44,662 nucleotides of DNA from Neoroseomonas soli (GTDB lineage: Bacteria > Pseudomonadota > Alphaproteobacteria > Acetobacterales > Acetobacteraceae): contig NZ_JAAEDM010000034.1 of the NCBI RefSeq assembly GCF_018129065.1, positions 1-44,662 of the forward strand, read 5' to 3'. The notes beneath the pieces are model-generated. The model worked only from the letters and a program-made list of their open reading frames with translations. It was not told the DNA's origin and searched no databases. The position numbers were made by a program, and so were the translations under genes. Positions 1-7,429 of this stretch are shown here, one piece after another. Position 1 is the first letter of the stretch. Each line of letters starts with the position of its first letter.

Positions 1-1606
1 CGCGCATCGCCCGCGCCGCCGCGCCCACATGCACCGCCGCCACGCCGCAGGCCGCGAGGCCCCAGGTGGGATCCGTCGCGAAGCCGCGCACGCGCAGATA
101 GGCGACCAGCAGCGTCAGCACCGGCACCGCCGCCGCCAGCCCGGCCCAGGCGAGGCCCCGCCCGGCCTCCATCGCCAGCCCCGCGGCCAGGTGCAGCAGG
201 GCGAAAATGGCCGCGGCGGCGAGGAAGCGGGTCAGCGCCTCCGGCACCCAGGCGCCGGGGATGATCGCCTGGACGGCGCCTTCGATGGTCACGCGCTCGC
301 CGGTCGGGGTCCAGGCCGGCACCGCCCAGACGAGCAGCAGGAACAGCCCCAGCCCTGCGGCAAGCCAAGGCAGGCGGTCCAGCCGCGCATCGCGCCACCC
401 CGCCGCCAGCGCGACCGGCGAGAGCAGCAGCACGCCCGCCGCCGGCGCCAGGTCCGGCGCGGTGGCGGCGGCCGGCAGCAGCGCTATGCCGAGCATCACC
501 GGCGGCACATGCGCCAACCACCGGCCGAGCGGCGTGCCCAGCGCCTCCCGCGGGAGGAGGAAGAGGAAGCAACCCGCCGCCAGCGGCACGAAAAGCGCGG
601 GCGCCCAAAGGTCCAGCCCCTCCGCGGCCGCCGCGCCGACGACCGCCCAGAGCGCGCCCGCCACCGTTGCCGACCAGCCGAGCCAGCCCCAGGCGGTGGC
701 GCGCACCACCAGCATCGCCGCCGCCGTCACCACCAGCAGATAGGCGAAGAGGCCGGGCAGGGAGGGATCCTCGGTCTGCACCAGGACCGGCGTCACGAAG
801 GCGCCGGCCAGGCCCACCACCGCGACCAGCGGCCCGCGCCGCAACGAGAGCAGCAGGCCGAACCCTCCCGCCGCCGCCATGCCGACGAAGCCGACCAGCG
901 GCGGCAGCAGGGCGTACATCGCCGTGGCGGCATAGGCTGCGCCGAAGAGGCAGGCGACGCCGCCGGCGGCGAGCGCAGGCGGTGCGTAGTCCGGCAGCCT
1001 GCCCCCCGCGCCCTCTGGCGCCGGGCGCCGGGCGAGCCATTCCCCCGCGGCCACCAGCGCGAAGCCGAGAAGCGCGGCCAGCACGCAGCGGATGCCCGGG
1101 CCGAGCCAGCCCTCCTCGACGGCGAAGCGGATGAGGAAGACCCCAGCCAGCAGCAGCGCCCCGGCGCCGAGCCAGACGCCCCAGCGCTGGGTGAGGAGTT
1201 CCTCGATGTTACGCTCGGGCTGCGGGCCGGCAGGGCGGGCCCAGGGCGGGAGGGTGGCTGGCTGTTCCGGCACGCCCGCCACAGCTTCGGGCGGGATCGC
1301 GGCGCCGGGCGCCGGCTGCGGGGCTTCTTCGGGAAGCGGCTGCCGGACAGCCGCAGGCGTCGTCGCCTCGGGGGCGGGCGCCGTCCCGGGCTGCAACGGC
1401 ATGGCAGCAGGCGCGGCTTCGGGCGCGCGGAAGCCGGCGGCGATCAGCGCCCCGGCCATGCCGCCGACCTCGGCGCGCAGGGCCGCCACCTGGGCGCGCA
1501 GCGCTTCCAGGTCGCGGCGTGCCGCGCCGGCACGGGCGAAGCCGGCAATGCCGAAGATCCAGCCGCCCAGAAAGAACAACACGACGAGGAGAAACAGGCC
1601 TTCCAT
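1..1606 (-). CDS. DUF2339 family polytopic membrane protein (3' end outside window)
   Basis: Open from an ATG at 1606 down to the window edge with no stop (535 codons visible). Residues 1-20 form a hydrophobic anchor, followed by a short Ala/Arg/Glu helical stretch, then a Pro/Ala-rich linker to about residue 130. The segment RNIEELLTQRWGVWLGAGAL opens the membrane domain and is typical of DUF2339 proteins. After it come many closely spaced hydrophobic helices rich in Ala, Leu and Gly. The biochemical role of the family is not known; a cell-envelope role is only a guess. It diverges from rplY across about 200 bp. The opposite strand carries a long Arg/Gln-rich frame that I treat as a shadow. 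The start is supported by the membrane anchor that begins directly after it. Confidence 0.85.
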   Translation of the reverse strand, partial: MEGLFLLVVLFFLGGWIFGIAGFARAGAARRDLEALRAQVAALRAEVGGMAGALIAAGFRAPEAAPAAMPLQPGTAPAPEATTPAAVRQPLPEEAPQPAPGAAIPPEAVAGVPEQPATLPPWARPAGPQPERNIEELLTQRWGVWLGAGALLLAGVFLIRFAVEEGWLGPGIRCVLAALLGFALVAAGEWLARRPAPEGAGGRLPDYAPPALAAGGVACLFGAAYAATAMYALLPPLVGFVGMAAAGGFGLLLSLRRGPLVAVVGLAGAFVTPVLVQTEDPSLPGLFAYLLVVTAAAMLVVRATAWGWLGWSATVAGALWAVVGAAAAEGLDLWAPALFVPLAAGCFLFLLPREALGTPLGRWLAHVPPVMLGIALLPAAATAPDLAPAAGVLLLSPVALAAGWRDARLDRLPWLAAGLGLFLLLVWAVPAWTPTGERVTIEGAVQAIIPGAWVPEALTRFLAAAAIFALLHLAAGLAMEAGRGLAWAGLAAAVPVLTLLVAYLRVRGFATDPTWGLAACGVAAVHVGAAARAMR

Positions 1607-1686
1607 GCGCGGAACGCTCGGCCCCGCGACCATGCCGCGTCAAGGGATCCACCGCACGCGCCCTGAAGTCCTGCAGCCCGCCGCGC

Positions 1687-1714
1687 TTGCGCCCCCGCCG
1701 CCCATCCCCTAGAA
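1687..1714 (+). promoter_or_regulatory. possible rplY promoter
   Basis: TTGCGC (1687-1692) and CTAGAA (1709-1714) are spaced 16 bp apart in the gap between the DUF2339 gene and rplY, about 95 bp before the rplY start. The match to the sigma-70 consensus is weak and this is a guess from position. Confidence 0.2.
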
Positions 1715-1810
1715 GCCGCCTGCGCCGGCACCCCTGGAGGCCGGCGCTTGTCGTTGCGCGTGCCGATCGCGGCCCGGAACGGCGACCAAACCAATGCAAG
1801 GAGCACGACC

Positions 1811-2482
1811 ATGGTCCAGACGATCCGGATCGAGGCCGAGGCGCGCGAGCAGGCAGGTAAGGGGGCAGCCCGCGCAACCCGGCGTCAGGGGCTTGTCCCC
1901 GCTGTCATCTACGGCGCGAAGCAGGACGCGACGCTTGTCGCCCTCGACCCCCGCGACGTGATGAAGGAACTGCAGAAGGGCAGCTGGCAGTCGCACCTGT
2001 TCGAGATCGCCGTGAAGGATGGCGCCGCCCAGCGCTGCCTGATGCGCGACGTGCAGTTCCACCCGGTGACGGACCGCCCGATCCACGTGGACTTCCAGCG
2101 GCTCGCCCCGGGCGCCCGCATCCGCGTGAAGGTGCCGGTGCAGTTCCTCAATGAAGAAACCTGCCCGGGCATCAAGGCCGGCGGCGTGCTGAACGTCGTC
2201 CGCCGCGACATCGAGGTGCTGGCCGAGCCGGAGAACGTGCCGGCGGCCTTCCAGATCGACCTGGCCGAGGCGAACATCGGCGCCGGCCTGCGCTGGTCCG
2301 CGGTGAAGGACCAGCTCGGCGCGAAGCCGGTCATCGTCGGCCGCGACTTCATGGTCGCTTCCATCGCCGCCCCGACGGTGGTGGACGAGGCCGCCCCGGC
2401 CACCGCGCCGGGCCCCGTCGAGGCGACGAAGCAGAAGGCGCCCGCCGCCGCTGCCGCCGCCCCGGCGAAGAAGAAGAAGTAA
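1811..2482 (+). CDS. rplY: 50S ribosomal protein L25/general stress protein Ctc
   Basis: 223 residues, the long (Ctc/TL5) form of L25, which binds 5S rRNA in the large ribosomal subunit. Residues 1 to about 95 are the L25 domain with the family motif GKGAARATRRQGLVPAVIYG. About 96-190 is the beta-rich TL5 C-terminal domain, followed by an Ala/Lys-rich tail ending in KKKK. The ATG at 1811 is chosen because AAGGAG at 1798-1803 lies 7 nt upstream and the next residues match the L25 N-terminus; an upstream in-frame ATG at 1748 lacks this. It is followed at once by a structured repeat and then pth, a very common rplY-pth-ychF order in Alphaproteobacteria, so the three are probably co-transcribed. 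Confidence 0.97.
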   Translation: MVQTIRIEAEAREQAGKGAARATRRQGLVPAVIYGAKQDATLVALDPRDVMKELQKGSWQSHLFEIAVKDGAAQRCLMRDVQFHPVTDRPIHVDFQRLAPGARIRVKVPVQFLNEETCPGIKAGGVLNVVRRDIEVLAEPENVPAAFQIDLAEANIGAGLRWSAVKDQLGAKPVIVGRDFMVASIAAPTVVDEAAPATAPGPVEATKQKAPAAAAAAPAKKKK

Positions 2483-2485
2483 GAG

Positions 2486-2613
2486 GCGGGGGAGGGTGAA
2501 CCTCCCCCGCACCCCCTCCCTTCTTTGGTTTCTTGGCGCTGGCCTCGGCGGTCAGTATCCAGAAGCCAAAGAAGGTTGAGGGGGGTCCGGGGGGAGAAGT
2601 TCCCTTCTCCCCC
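2486..2613 (+). repeat. structured intergenic repeat, copy 1 (rplY-pth)
   Basis: Complete copy. It has a perfect 10-bp hairpin (2486-2495 with 2501-2510, loop GTGAA). A long imperfect stem follows: the arm with CCTTCTTTGG (2519-2528) pairs with CCAAAGAAGG (2566-2575), extended by C-rich and G-rich flanks. Last is a perfect 10-bp hairpin (2590-2599 with 2604-2613, loop TTCC). Related elements lie at 6042-6092, 14082-14197 and 19474-19603. It begins 3 nt after the rplY stop and ends 10 nt before the pth ATG. Whether it acts as DNA (mobile REP-like element) or RNA (processing, attenuation, translation) cannot be told from the sequence. Confidence 0.85.
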
Positions 2614-2623
2614 TGGTGTTCCC

Positions 2624-3220
2624 ATGGCGCTCCGCGACGACACCCCCCTGCTCTGGGTCGGCCTCGGCAATCCGGGGAGCGAGCACGCGCGCCAGCGCCA
2701 CAACATCGGCTTCATGGCGATCGACGAGATCGCGCGCCGCCATCACTTCTCCCCCTGGCGCAAGCGCTTCAAGGGCGAGGCCTGCGAAGGCGTGATCGCC
2801 GGCCGCAAGGTCTGGGCGCTGAAACCCATGACCTACATGAACGCAAGCGGCGATTCCGTGCAGCAGGCCGCCTCCTTCCTCAAGCTTCCGGTGGAGGCGA
2901 TCACCGCCTTCCATGATGAGCTCGACCTGGCACCCGGCAAGGTGCGGGTGAAGAAGGGCGGCGGCGTCGCCGGCCACAACGGCCTGCGCGACATGCGCCG
3001 CGCTTTCTCGAACGCGGAGTTCTGGCGCGTGCGCCTCGGCATCGGGCATCCCGGCCACAAGGATGCGGTGACGGGCCATGTGCTCGGCAATTTCGCGAAG
3101 CAGGACCAGGCGTGGCTGTCCCGGCTGCTGGACGCGGCGGCGGAGTGCGCGCCGCTGCTCGCGGAAGGAAAGCCCGAGGACTTCATGACCCGCATGGCAC
3201 TGGCGACGCAGGAGGCGTGA
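2624..3220 (+). CDS. pth: peptidyl-tRNA hydrolase
   Basis: 198 residues, the usual Pth length. The enzyme hydrolyses the ester of peptidyl-tRNAs that drop off ribosomes, recycling tRNA in the cytoplasm. Visible motifs: WVGLGNPG at 11-18, the catalytic His of RHNIGF (residue 26), MTYMNASG, FHDELDL with the conserved Asp, and GGVAGHNGLRD. The ATG at 2624 gives the canonical N-terminus. An in-frame start at 2525 would add 33 repeat-encoded residues and is rejected. No Shine-Dalgarno sequence is visible in the 10 nt between the repeat hairpin (ends 2613) and the ATG, which is unusual here. The stop overlaps the next gene (TGATG). Confidence 0.97.
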   Translation: MALRDDTPLLWVGLGNPGSEHARQRHNIGFMAIDEIARRHHFSPWRKRFKGEACEGVIAGRKVWALKPMTYMNASGDSVQQAASFLKLPVEAITAFHDELDLAPGKVRVKKGGGVAGHNGLRDMRRAFSNAEFWRVRLGIGHPGHKDAVTGHVLGNFAKQDQAWLSRLLDAAAECAPLLAEGKPEDFMTRMALATQEA

Positions 3221-3726
3221 TGGAAGACGACCACCCGATGGAGGGCGCCTTCACCGGCCCCGGCCCGCAGGACATCGCCAACGGCACCGCCATCCTCGCC
3301 TCCGCCCTGACGCGGGAGGCGGAGAGCCTGGCGAACGCCGCGAACGGGCTGCGCGGCACCCTCGACCTATTCCTCATCGACGGCTTCTCGCCCGAGGCCG
3401 AAGACCGCCGCATCATGCGCGAAGGCACGCGGGAAGCCGCGGCGCTGGCCGGCGCGCTGCTGCTGGCGGCCCGGCACCTTCTGCGCTTCACCGGCGACGT
3501 GGTGCGCGCGGCGCATGAGACGGTGGGGCGGCTGCCGCGCGGATCGCTCTCGGTCGGCGAGGTCGTGGGGCACCTGCGCGCCGCGGCGCTGGCACCGGTG
3601 ACGGACGACGGCGCGGCGCGCATCGCCGCGGCCACCATCGCGGAGACATTCGCCGAGGAATTCGAGGCGGCGTGGCGCAAGGCCGCGCCCCCGGTCGGCG
3701 GCACAGGGGACAATCATGGGCTTTAA
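3220..3726 (+). CDS. hypothetical protein between pth and ychF
   Basis: 168 residues, start ATG at 3220 sharing its A with the TGA of pth; the end overlaps the ychF start by 11 nt. I do not recognise a family. The protein is Ala-rich, predicted mostly helical and soluble, with no signal peptide, no membrane segment and no cysteine. The tight overlap on both sides indicates translational coupling with pth and ychF and argues that it is a real gene. Context suggests, but does not prove, a link to translation. Confidence 0.75.
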   Translation: MEDDHPMEGAFTGPGPQDIANGTAILASALTREAESLANAANGLRGTLDLFLIDGFSPEAEDRRIMREGTREAAALAGALLLAARHLLRFTGDVVRAAHETVGRLPRGSLSVGEVVGHLRAAALAPVTDDGAARIAAATIAETFAEEFEAAWRKAAPPVGGTGDNHGL

Positions 3727-4810
3727 CTGCGGCATCGTCGGCCTGCCGAATGTCGGCAAATCCACGCTGTTCAACGCGCTGACGCAGACCGCCGCAGCGC
3801 AGGCGGCGAACTACCCCTTCTGCACCATCGAGCCGAATGTCGGCCGGGTGGCGGTGCCGGACAAGCGGCTCGACACCCTGACGACGATCGGCAAGAGCCA
3901 GAAGGAAGTGCCGACCAGCCTCGAATTCGTGGACATCGCCGGCCTGGTGCGCGGCGCGTCCAAGGGCGAGGGCCTCGGCAACCAGTTCCTCGCGAACATC
4001 CGGGAAGTGGACGCCATCGTCCACGTCCTGCGCTGCTTCGAGGACACCGACGTCACCCATGTGGAAGGCGACGTGGACCCGATCCGCGATGCGGAGACGG
4101 TCGAGACGGAGCTGATGCTCGCCGACCTCGACAGCCTGGACAAGCGGGCCCAGGGCCTGGTGAAGCGCGCGCGCGGCGGCGACAAGGAAGCCATCGCGCA
4201 GATGGCGCTGATCGAGCCGATCAAGGCCGCGCTCGAAGCCGGCAGGCCCGCGCGCACCGCGGTGCCGAAGGGCGAGGAAGCCGCGGCCTCCCGCCTCCAG
4301 CTGATGACGACGAAGCCGGTACTCTACGTCGCGAACGTGGACGAGGGCAGCGCCGCCACCGGCAATGCGCAGGCCGAGCGCGTCTTCGCCAAGGCGAAGG
4401 CCGAGGGCGCGCAGGCGGTGGTGGTCTCCGCCGCCATCGAGGCCGAGATCAGCCAGATGCCGGAAGGCGACCGGGCGGAGTTCCTGTCCTCCCTCGGGCT
4501 CGAGGATTCCGGCCTCGACCGCATCATCCGCGCCGGCTACGCGCTGCTCGGCCTGATCACCTACTTCACGGTGGGGCCGAAGGAGGCCCGCGCCTGGACC
4601 ATCGTGCAGGGCACCAAGGCCCCGCAGGCCGCCGGCGTCATCCATGGCGACTTCGAGCGCGGCTTCATCGCAGCCGAGACCATTGCCTATGACGACTACG
4701 TGGCGCTCGGCGGCGAGCAGGGCGCCAAGGAAGCCGGCAAGATGCGCGTCGAGGGTAAGGAATACGTCGTCAAGGACGGCGACGTGATGCTGTTTCGCTT
4801 CAACGTCTGA
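3716..4810 (+). CDS. ychF: redox-regulated ATPase YchF (Obg-like)
   Basis: 364 residues, full length. P-loop NTPase of the Obg/YchF family that binds ribosomes and, unlike other members, prefers ATP. G1 is GLPNVGKST near the N-terminus, G3 is [20 protein letters not shown], and G4 is NVDE in place of NKxD, the substitution typical of YchF. A helical coiled-coil insert spans about 130-200 and the C-terminal TGS-like domain includes GPKEARAW. The ATG at 3716 follows AGGGGA. A strong hairpin lies 43 nt after the stop. Last gene of the rplY-pth run. Confidence 0.97.
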   Translation: MGFNCGIVGLPNVGKSTLFNALTQTAAAQAANYPFCTIEPNVGRVAVPDKRLDTLTTIGKSQKEVPTSLEFVDIAGLVRGASKGEGLGNQFLANIREVDAIVHVLRCFEDTDVTHVEGDVDPIRDAETVETELMLADLDSLDKRAQGLVKRARGGDKEAIAQMALIEPIKAALEAGRPARTAVPKGEEAAASRLQLMTTKPVLYVANVDEGSAATGNAQAERVFAKAKAEGAQAVVVSAAIEAEISQMPEGDRAEFLSSLGLEDSGLDRIIRAGYALLGLITYFTVGPKEARAWTIVQGTKAPQAAGVIHGDFERGFIAAETIAYDDYVALGGEQGAKEAGKMRVEGKEYVVKDGDVMLFRFNV

Positions 4811-4853
4811 ACGCGACGCCGGATGCCTGGCTGAGCGGGCCGTTGCCCGATTG

Positions 4854-4879
4854 GAGAATGCGCCATCCGGCGCATTCTC
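4854..4879 (+). terminator. hairpin terminator after ychF (possibly bidirectional)
   Basis: Perfect 11-bp stem GAGAATGCGCC (4854-4864) with GGCGCATTCTC (4869-4879), loop ATCC. It lies between the convergent ends of ychF and the small lipoprotein gene. No T-run follows on either strand, so Rho-independent termination is plausible rather than certain. Confidence 0.55.
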
Positions 4880-4889
4880 GAGCGGTCTC

Positions 4890-5063
4890 TCAGCGCCCCG
4901 GCAGTTCCGTCCGCGCCACCCCCGTCACCGGATCGGGCGGCGGCAGCGCCGTGCCGCGCGGACCCAGGCCTTCGCGTTCCCGCGCCCGGTCGCCGCAGGC
5001 GGCCAGCGCCATCATCAGCAGCAGGACAGGGGCGAGGACTCGAAGGGCGGTGGGGCGCGTCAT
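4890..5063 (-). CDS. very small lipoprotein, 57 aa
   Basis: ATG at 5063, TGA at 4890-4892. Residues 1-22 form a type II signal peptide: basic n-region MTRPTALR, hydrophobic core VLAPVLLLMMAL, lipobox LAAC with the lipidated Cys at 23. The 34-residue mature part is Arg/Gly/Pro-rich and contains LPPPDPVTG, ending in LPGR. Its size and build recall LptM/YifL-type lipoproteins, but their conserved KGPL motif is absent, so I do not assign it. It would be anchored in the outer membrane. It diverges from mtnP across 67 bp and is easily missed because it is short. Confidence 0.7.
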   Translation of the reverse strand: MTRPTALRVLAPVLLLMMALAACGDRAREREGLGPRGTALPPPDPVTGVARTELPGR

Positions 5064-5130
5064 TCCCGCCGCTTAGCACGGGCCGCCACCCGCGCTAAAC
5101 CGCCCTCGCGAGCAGAACCGGAGAGGCCCC

Positions 5131-6009
5131 ATGTCAGAGACCATCACCCCCATGATCGGCTTCATCGGCGGATCGGGCGTCTATGACCTCGATGGGCTCG
5201 AGGACCGGACATGGGTGAAGGTCCGCACGCCCTGGGGCGATCCCTCGGACGAGATCCTCACTGGCACTCTCTCCGGTGTGCGCGTCGCCTTCCTGCCGCG
5301 TCACGGCCGCGGGCACCCCACGCCGCCCTCGGCGCTCAACTACCGCGCCAATATCGATGCCATGAAGCGGATCGGCTGCACGGAGCTGATCTCGCTTTCG
5401 GCCGTCGGATCTCTGAAGGAGGAGCTTCCGCCGGGCCATTTCGTGATCGTGGACCAGTTCATCGACCGCACCTTCGCCCGCGAGAAGTCCTTCTTCGGCA
5501 CCGGCTGCGTCGCGCATGTCTCGGTCGCGCACCCGGTCTGCCCGCGGCTCGGTGATGCGCTGGAGGACGCGGCGAGGCGGATCGCCCTGCCCGTCACCCG
5601 CGGCGGCACCTACCTGGTGATGGAAGGCCCGCAATTCTCCACGAAGGCGGAAAGCCTGCTCTACCGCCAGTGGGGCTGCGACGTGATCGGCATGACCAAC
5701 ATGCCGGAGGCGAAACTCGCCCGCGAGGCGGAGCTCTGCTACGCCACCATCGCGATGGTCACCGACTATGATTGCTGGCACCCGGACCACGCCCATGTGA
5801 CGGTCGAGCAGGTGGGCAAGGTCCTGTTCGGCAATGCCGAAAAGGCCCGGGCGGTGGTGAAGACGGTGGTCCCGTTGCTGGGCGCGCGGCGCGATCCCTG
5901 CCCTGCCGGATGCGACCGGGCGCTGGACCACGCGCTGATCACCGCACCGGACAAGCGGGACCCGGACCTTATGGCGAAGCTCGACGTCGTGGCGCAGCGC
6001 GTGATCTGA
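5131..6009 (+). CDS. mtnP: S-methyl-5'-thioadenosine phosphorylase
   Basis: 292 residues, usual length for MTAP. It cleaves methylthioadenosine with phosphate to adenine and methylthioribose-1-phosphate in methionine salvage. Motifs: IGFIGGSGVYDLDG at the N-terminus, the phosphate-binding PRHGRGHPTPPS, LNYRANIDAMKRIG, GPQFSTKAES and the substrate-site segment GMTNMPEAKLAREAELCYAT. ATG at 5131 follows CCGGAGAGG; an ATG at 5152 is a weaker alternative. No other mtn gene is visible nearby. It ends convergently with the anti-sigma gene, separated by a half copy of the structured repeat. Confidence 0.95.
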   Translation: MSETITPMIGFIGGSGVYDLDGLEDRTWVKVRTPWGDPSDEILTGTLSGVRVAFLPRHGRGHPTPPSALNYRANIDAMKRIGCTELISLSAVGSLKEELPPGHFVIVDQFIDRTFAREKSFFGTGCVAHVSVAHPVCPRLGDALEDAARRIALPVTRGGTYLVMEGPQFSTKAESLLYRQWGCDVIGMTNMPEAKLAREAELCYATIAMVTDYDCWHPDHAHVTVEQVGKVLFGNAEKARAVVKTVVPLLGARRDPCPAGCDRALDHALITAPDKRDPDLMAKLDVVAQRVI

Positions 6010-6012
6010 AGG

Positions 6013-6031
6013 TCGAGGGCTCCCCCCTCGA
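6013..6031 (+). terminator. short hairpin after mtnP
   Basis: TCGAGGG (6013-6019) pairs with CCCTCGA (6025-6031), loop CTCCC, starting 4 nt after the mtnP stop. It may terminate mtnP. It occupies the place where the left half of the structured repeat would be. Confidence 0.4.
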
Positions 6032-6041
6032 GGGCCGGTCC

Positions 6042-6092
6042 CCAGAAGCCAAAGAAGGTTGGGGGGTTCGGGGGGAAGTTCCCTTCCCCCCG
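6042..6092 (+). repeat. structured intergenic repeat, copy 2 (right half only)
   Basis: The 19 nt at 6042-6060 are identical to 2559-2577 of copy 1. They are followed by a perfect 10-bp hairpin (6069-6078 with 6083-6092, loop TTCC). The left hairpin and centre are missing. The element ends 1 nt before the stop codon of the convergent anti-sigma gene. Confidence 0.8.
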
Positions 6093-6093
6093 A

Positions 6094-6783
6094 TCAACTG
6101 CCCGTTGCCACCACCAACCGCCCGACGAACAGCACCGGCCCCGTCGGCTGCCCCGCCGGCGACCCGCCCGGCGGTTCCAGCGTGATCTCGATCAGCATCC
6201 CCGGCTCCGGCCGCACGCCTTCGGGCGCCACCGTCAGCCTCCCTTCCCCGGCCGGGATCAGCCCGAGCGAGGTCGGTGCCGTCGCCCCCGGCGGCAAGGC
6301 CCAGATCTGCATCACGCGATCCGGCGGCAAAGGCCGCGGGTTCAAGGCGGCGAGGCGCAGCGCCCCGCGATCGGCCTCGACCAGCCAGGCAGGCTGGTCG
6401 CCTTGCGTGAGCAGCACGGTCGTCAGCCGCGGCTCGGGCTTCGGACTCAGCAGCAGCAATGCCGCCAGCGCCGCCGCCACGGCCGAGGCGCCGAGCGCCC
6501 AGATCCGCCAGATGCCCGACGGACGCGGCGCCGGCGCGGGCGCGGCGGCGGCCGGCGGATCGAGCGCCCCGGCAATGCGCTCCCACAGGCCCGGCGGCGG
6601 CGTCTCGGGCTGCGCGAATTCGGTCAGCGGGGCGAGCCGCGCCTCCCAGGCCAGAACCGCCTCGCGCAACGCATCGTCCGTGTCCATGGCGCGCTCGATG
6701 CCGCGGGCCTCGCTCGCGGTCAGCGTGCCAAGGACGTATTCGCCGGCCAGCGCCTCGCGTTCCGCGGGATCGGCCGGGATCAT
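6094..6783 (-). CDS. RskA-type anti-sigma factor
   Basis: 229 residues. The N-terminal cytoplasmic sigma-binding region includes LAGEYVLGTLTASEARGIER, the hallmark of this family. A Pro/Ala-rich linker follows, then one membrane helix (IWALGASAVAAALAALLLL, about residues 94-112). The C-terminal periplasmic RskA domain contains VMQIWALPPG and SLGLIPAGEGRL. There are no cysteines, so this is not a zinc-binding (ZAS/ChrR) type. The ATG at 6783 overlaps the sigma-factor stop (ATGA), implying coupled synthesis of sigma and its inhibitor. By analogy with RskA, release of sigma would occur by regulated proteolysis; the inducing signal is unknown. Confidence 0.9.
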   Translation of the reverse strand: MIPADPAEREALAGEYVLGTLTASEARGIERAMDTDDALREAVLAWEARLAPLTEFAQPETPPPGLWERIAGALDPPAAAAPAPAPRPSGIWRIWALGASAVAAALAALLLLSPKPEPRLTTVLLTQGDQPAWLVEADRGALRLAALNPRPLPPDRVMQIWALPPGATAPTSLGLIPAGEGRLTVAPEGVRPEPGMLIEITLEPPGGSPAGQPTGPVLFVGRLVVATGS

Positions 6784-7325
6784 GCCAGGCCTCCCCGCAG
6801 CGCGATCAGCCCCCGCCGGATCCACGATCTCACCGTGCCGGGCGACGTGTCGAGGCGTTCGGCGATCTGCGGATGCGACAGGCCGTGGACGAAGGCCAGC
6901 ACGATGCCCGCGCGGCTCCGCGGCTCGAGCCTGGCGAGGCAGTCCCTGAGGCTGCGCCCCTCGGCGGTCGCGATCATGCGCGCCTCGGCCTGAGCCGCCT
7001 CGGCCTCCTCGCCGAGCATCGGGTCGTCGGTCGGCATTTCCCGCCCACGGGCGCGCAGCATGTCGAGGGCGGCGTGGCGGACGATGGCGGCGAGCCAGGC
7101 CTCGGCATTGTCGCGCGCGGGGTCGAACTGGCCGGCGCGGCCGGCGATGCGCAGGAAGGCCTCCTGCAGCGCATCGGCGGCGACGTCCCGTTCGCGCAGG
7201 ATGGCGTTGGCCACGCCGAAGAGGCGCGTGGACTGCCGCGCATAGACGATACGCAGCGCGGCACGGTCGCCGGCGGCGACGGCAGCGAGCAGGCCGGGCA
7301 GGTCGAGTACCGAGGTCGTATCCAT
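6780..7325 (-). CDS. ECF sigma factor (SigK-like)
   Basis: 181 residues from ATG 7325. An in-frame start at 7349 would add eight residues unlike the family. Sigma region 2 covers about 20-90, including the DVAADALQEAFLRI segment. Region 4 at the C-terminus holds the helix-turn-helix LSHPQIAERLDTSPGTVRSW. It directs RNA polymerase to a small stress regulon and is probably held at the membrane by the co-encoded RskA-type factor. I found no convincing ECF-type promoter upstream of it. It diverges from the ABC operon start at 7430, across about 100 bp. Confidence 0.9.
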   Translation of the reverse strand: MDTTSVLDLPGLLAAVAAGDRAALRIVYARQSTRLFGVANAILRERDVAADALQEAFLRIAGRAGQFDPARDNAEAWLAAIVRHAALDMLRARGREMPTDDPMLGEEAEAAQAEARMIATAEGRSLRDCLARLEPRSRAGIVLAFVHGLSHPQIAERLDTSPGTVRSWIRRGLIALRGGLA

Positions 7326-7429
7326 GCCGAAGCCGCCATGTGGCACCACCGCGACCCGGACGCAACGACCCCATTGCGCCGCGCGCCGCGCGCACCGATC
7401 ATCCCCGCCGACAGGACAGGAGGTTCAGG

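Noticed and set aside
29..1666. 545-codon plus-strand frame rich in Arg, Gln and Gly
   Set aside because: Antisense to the DUF2339 gene, whose protein has membrane helices and family motifs; composition is typical of a shadow frame in high-G+C DNA.
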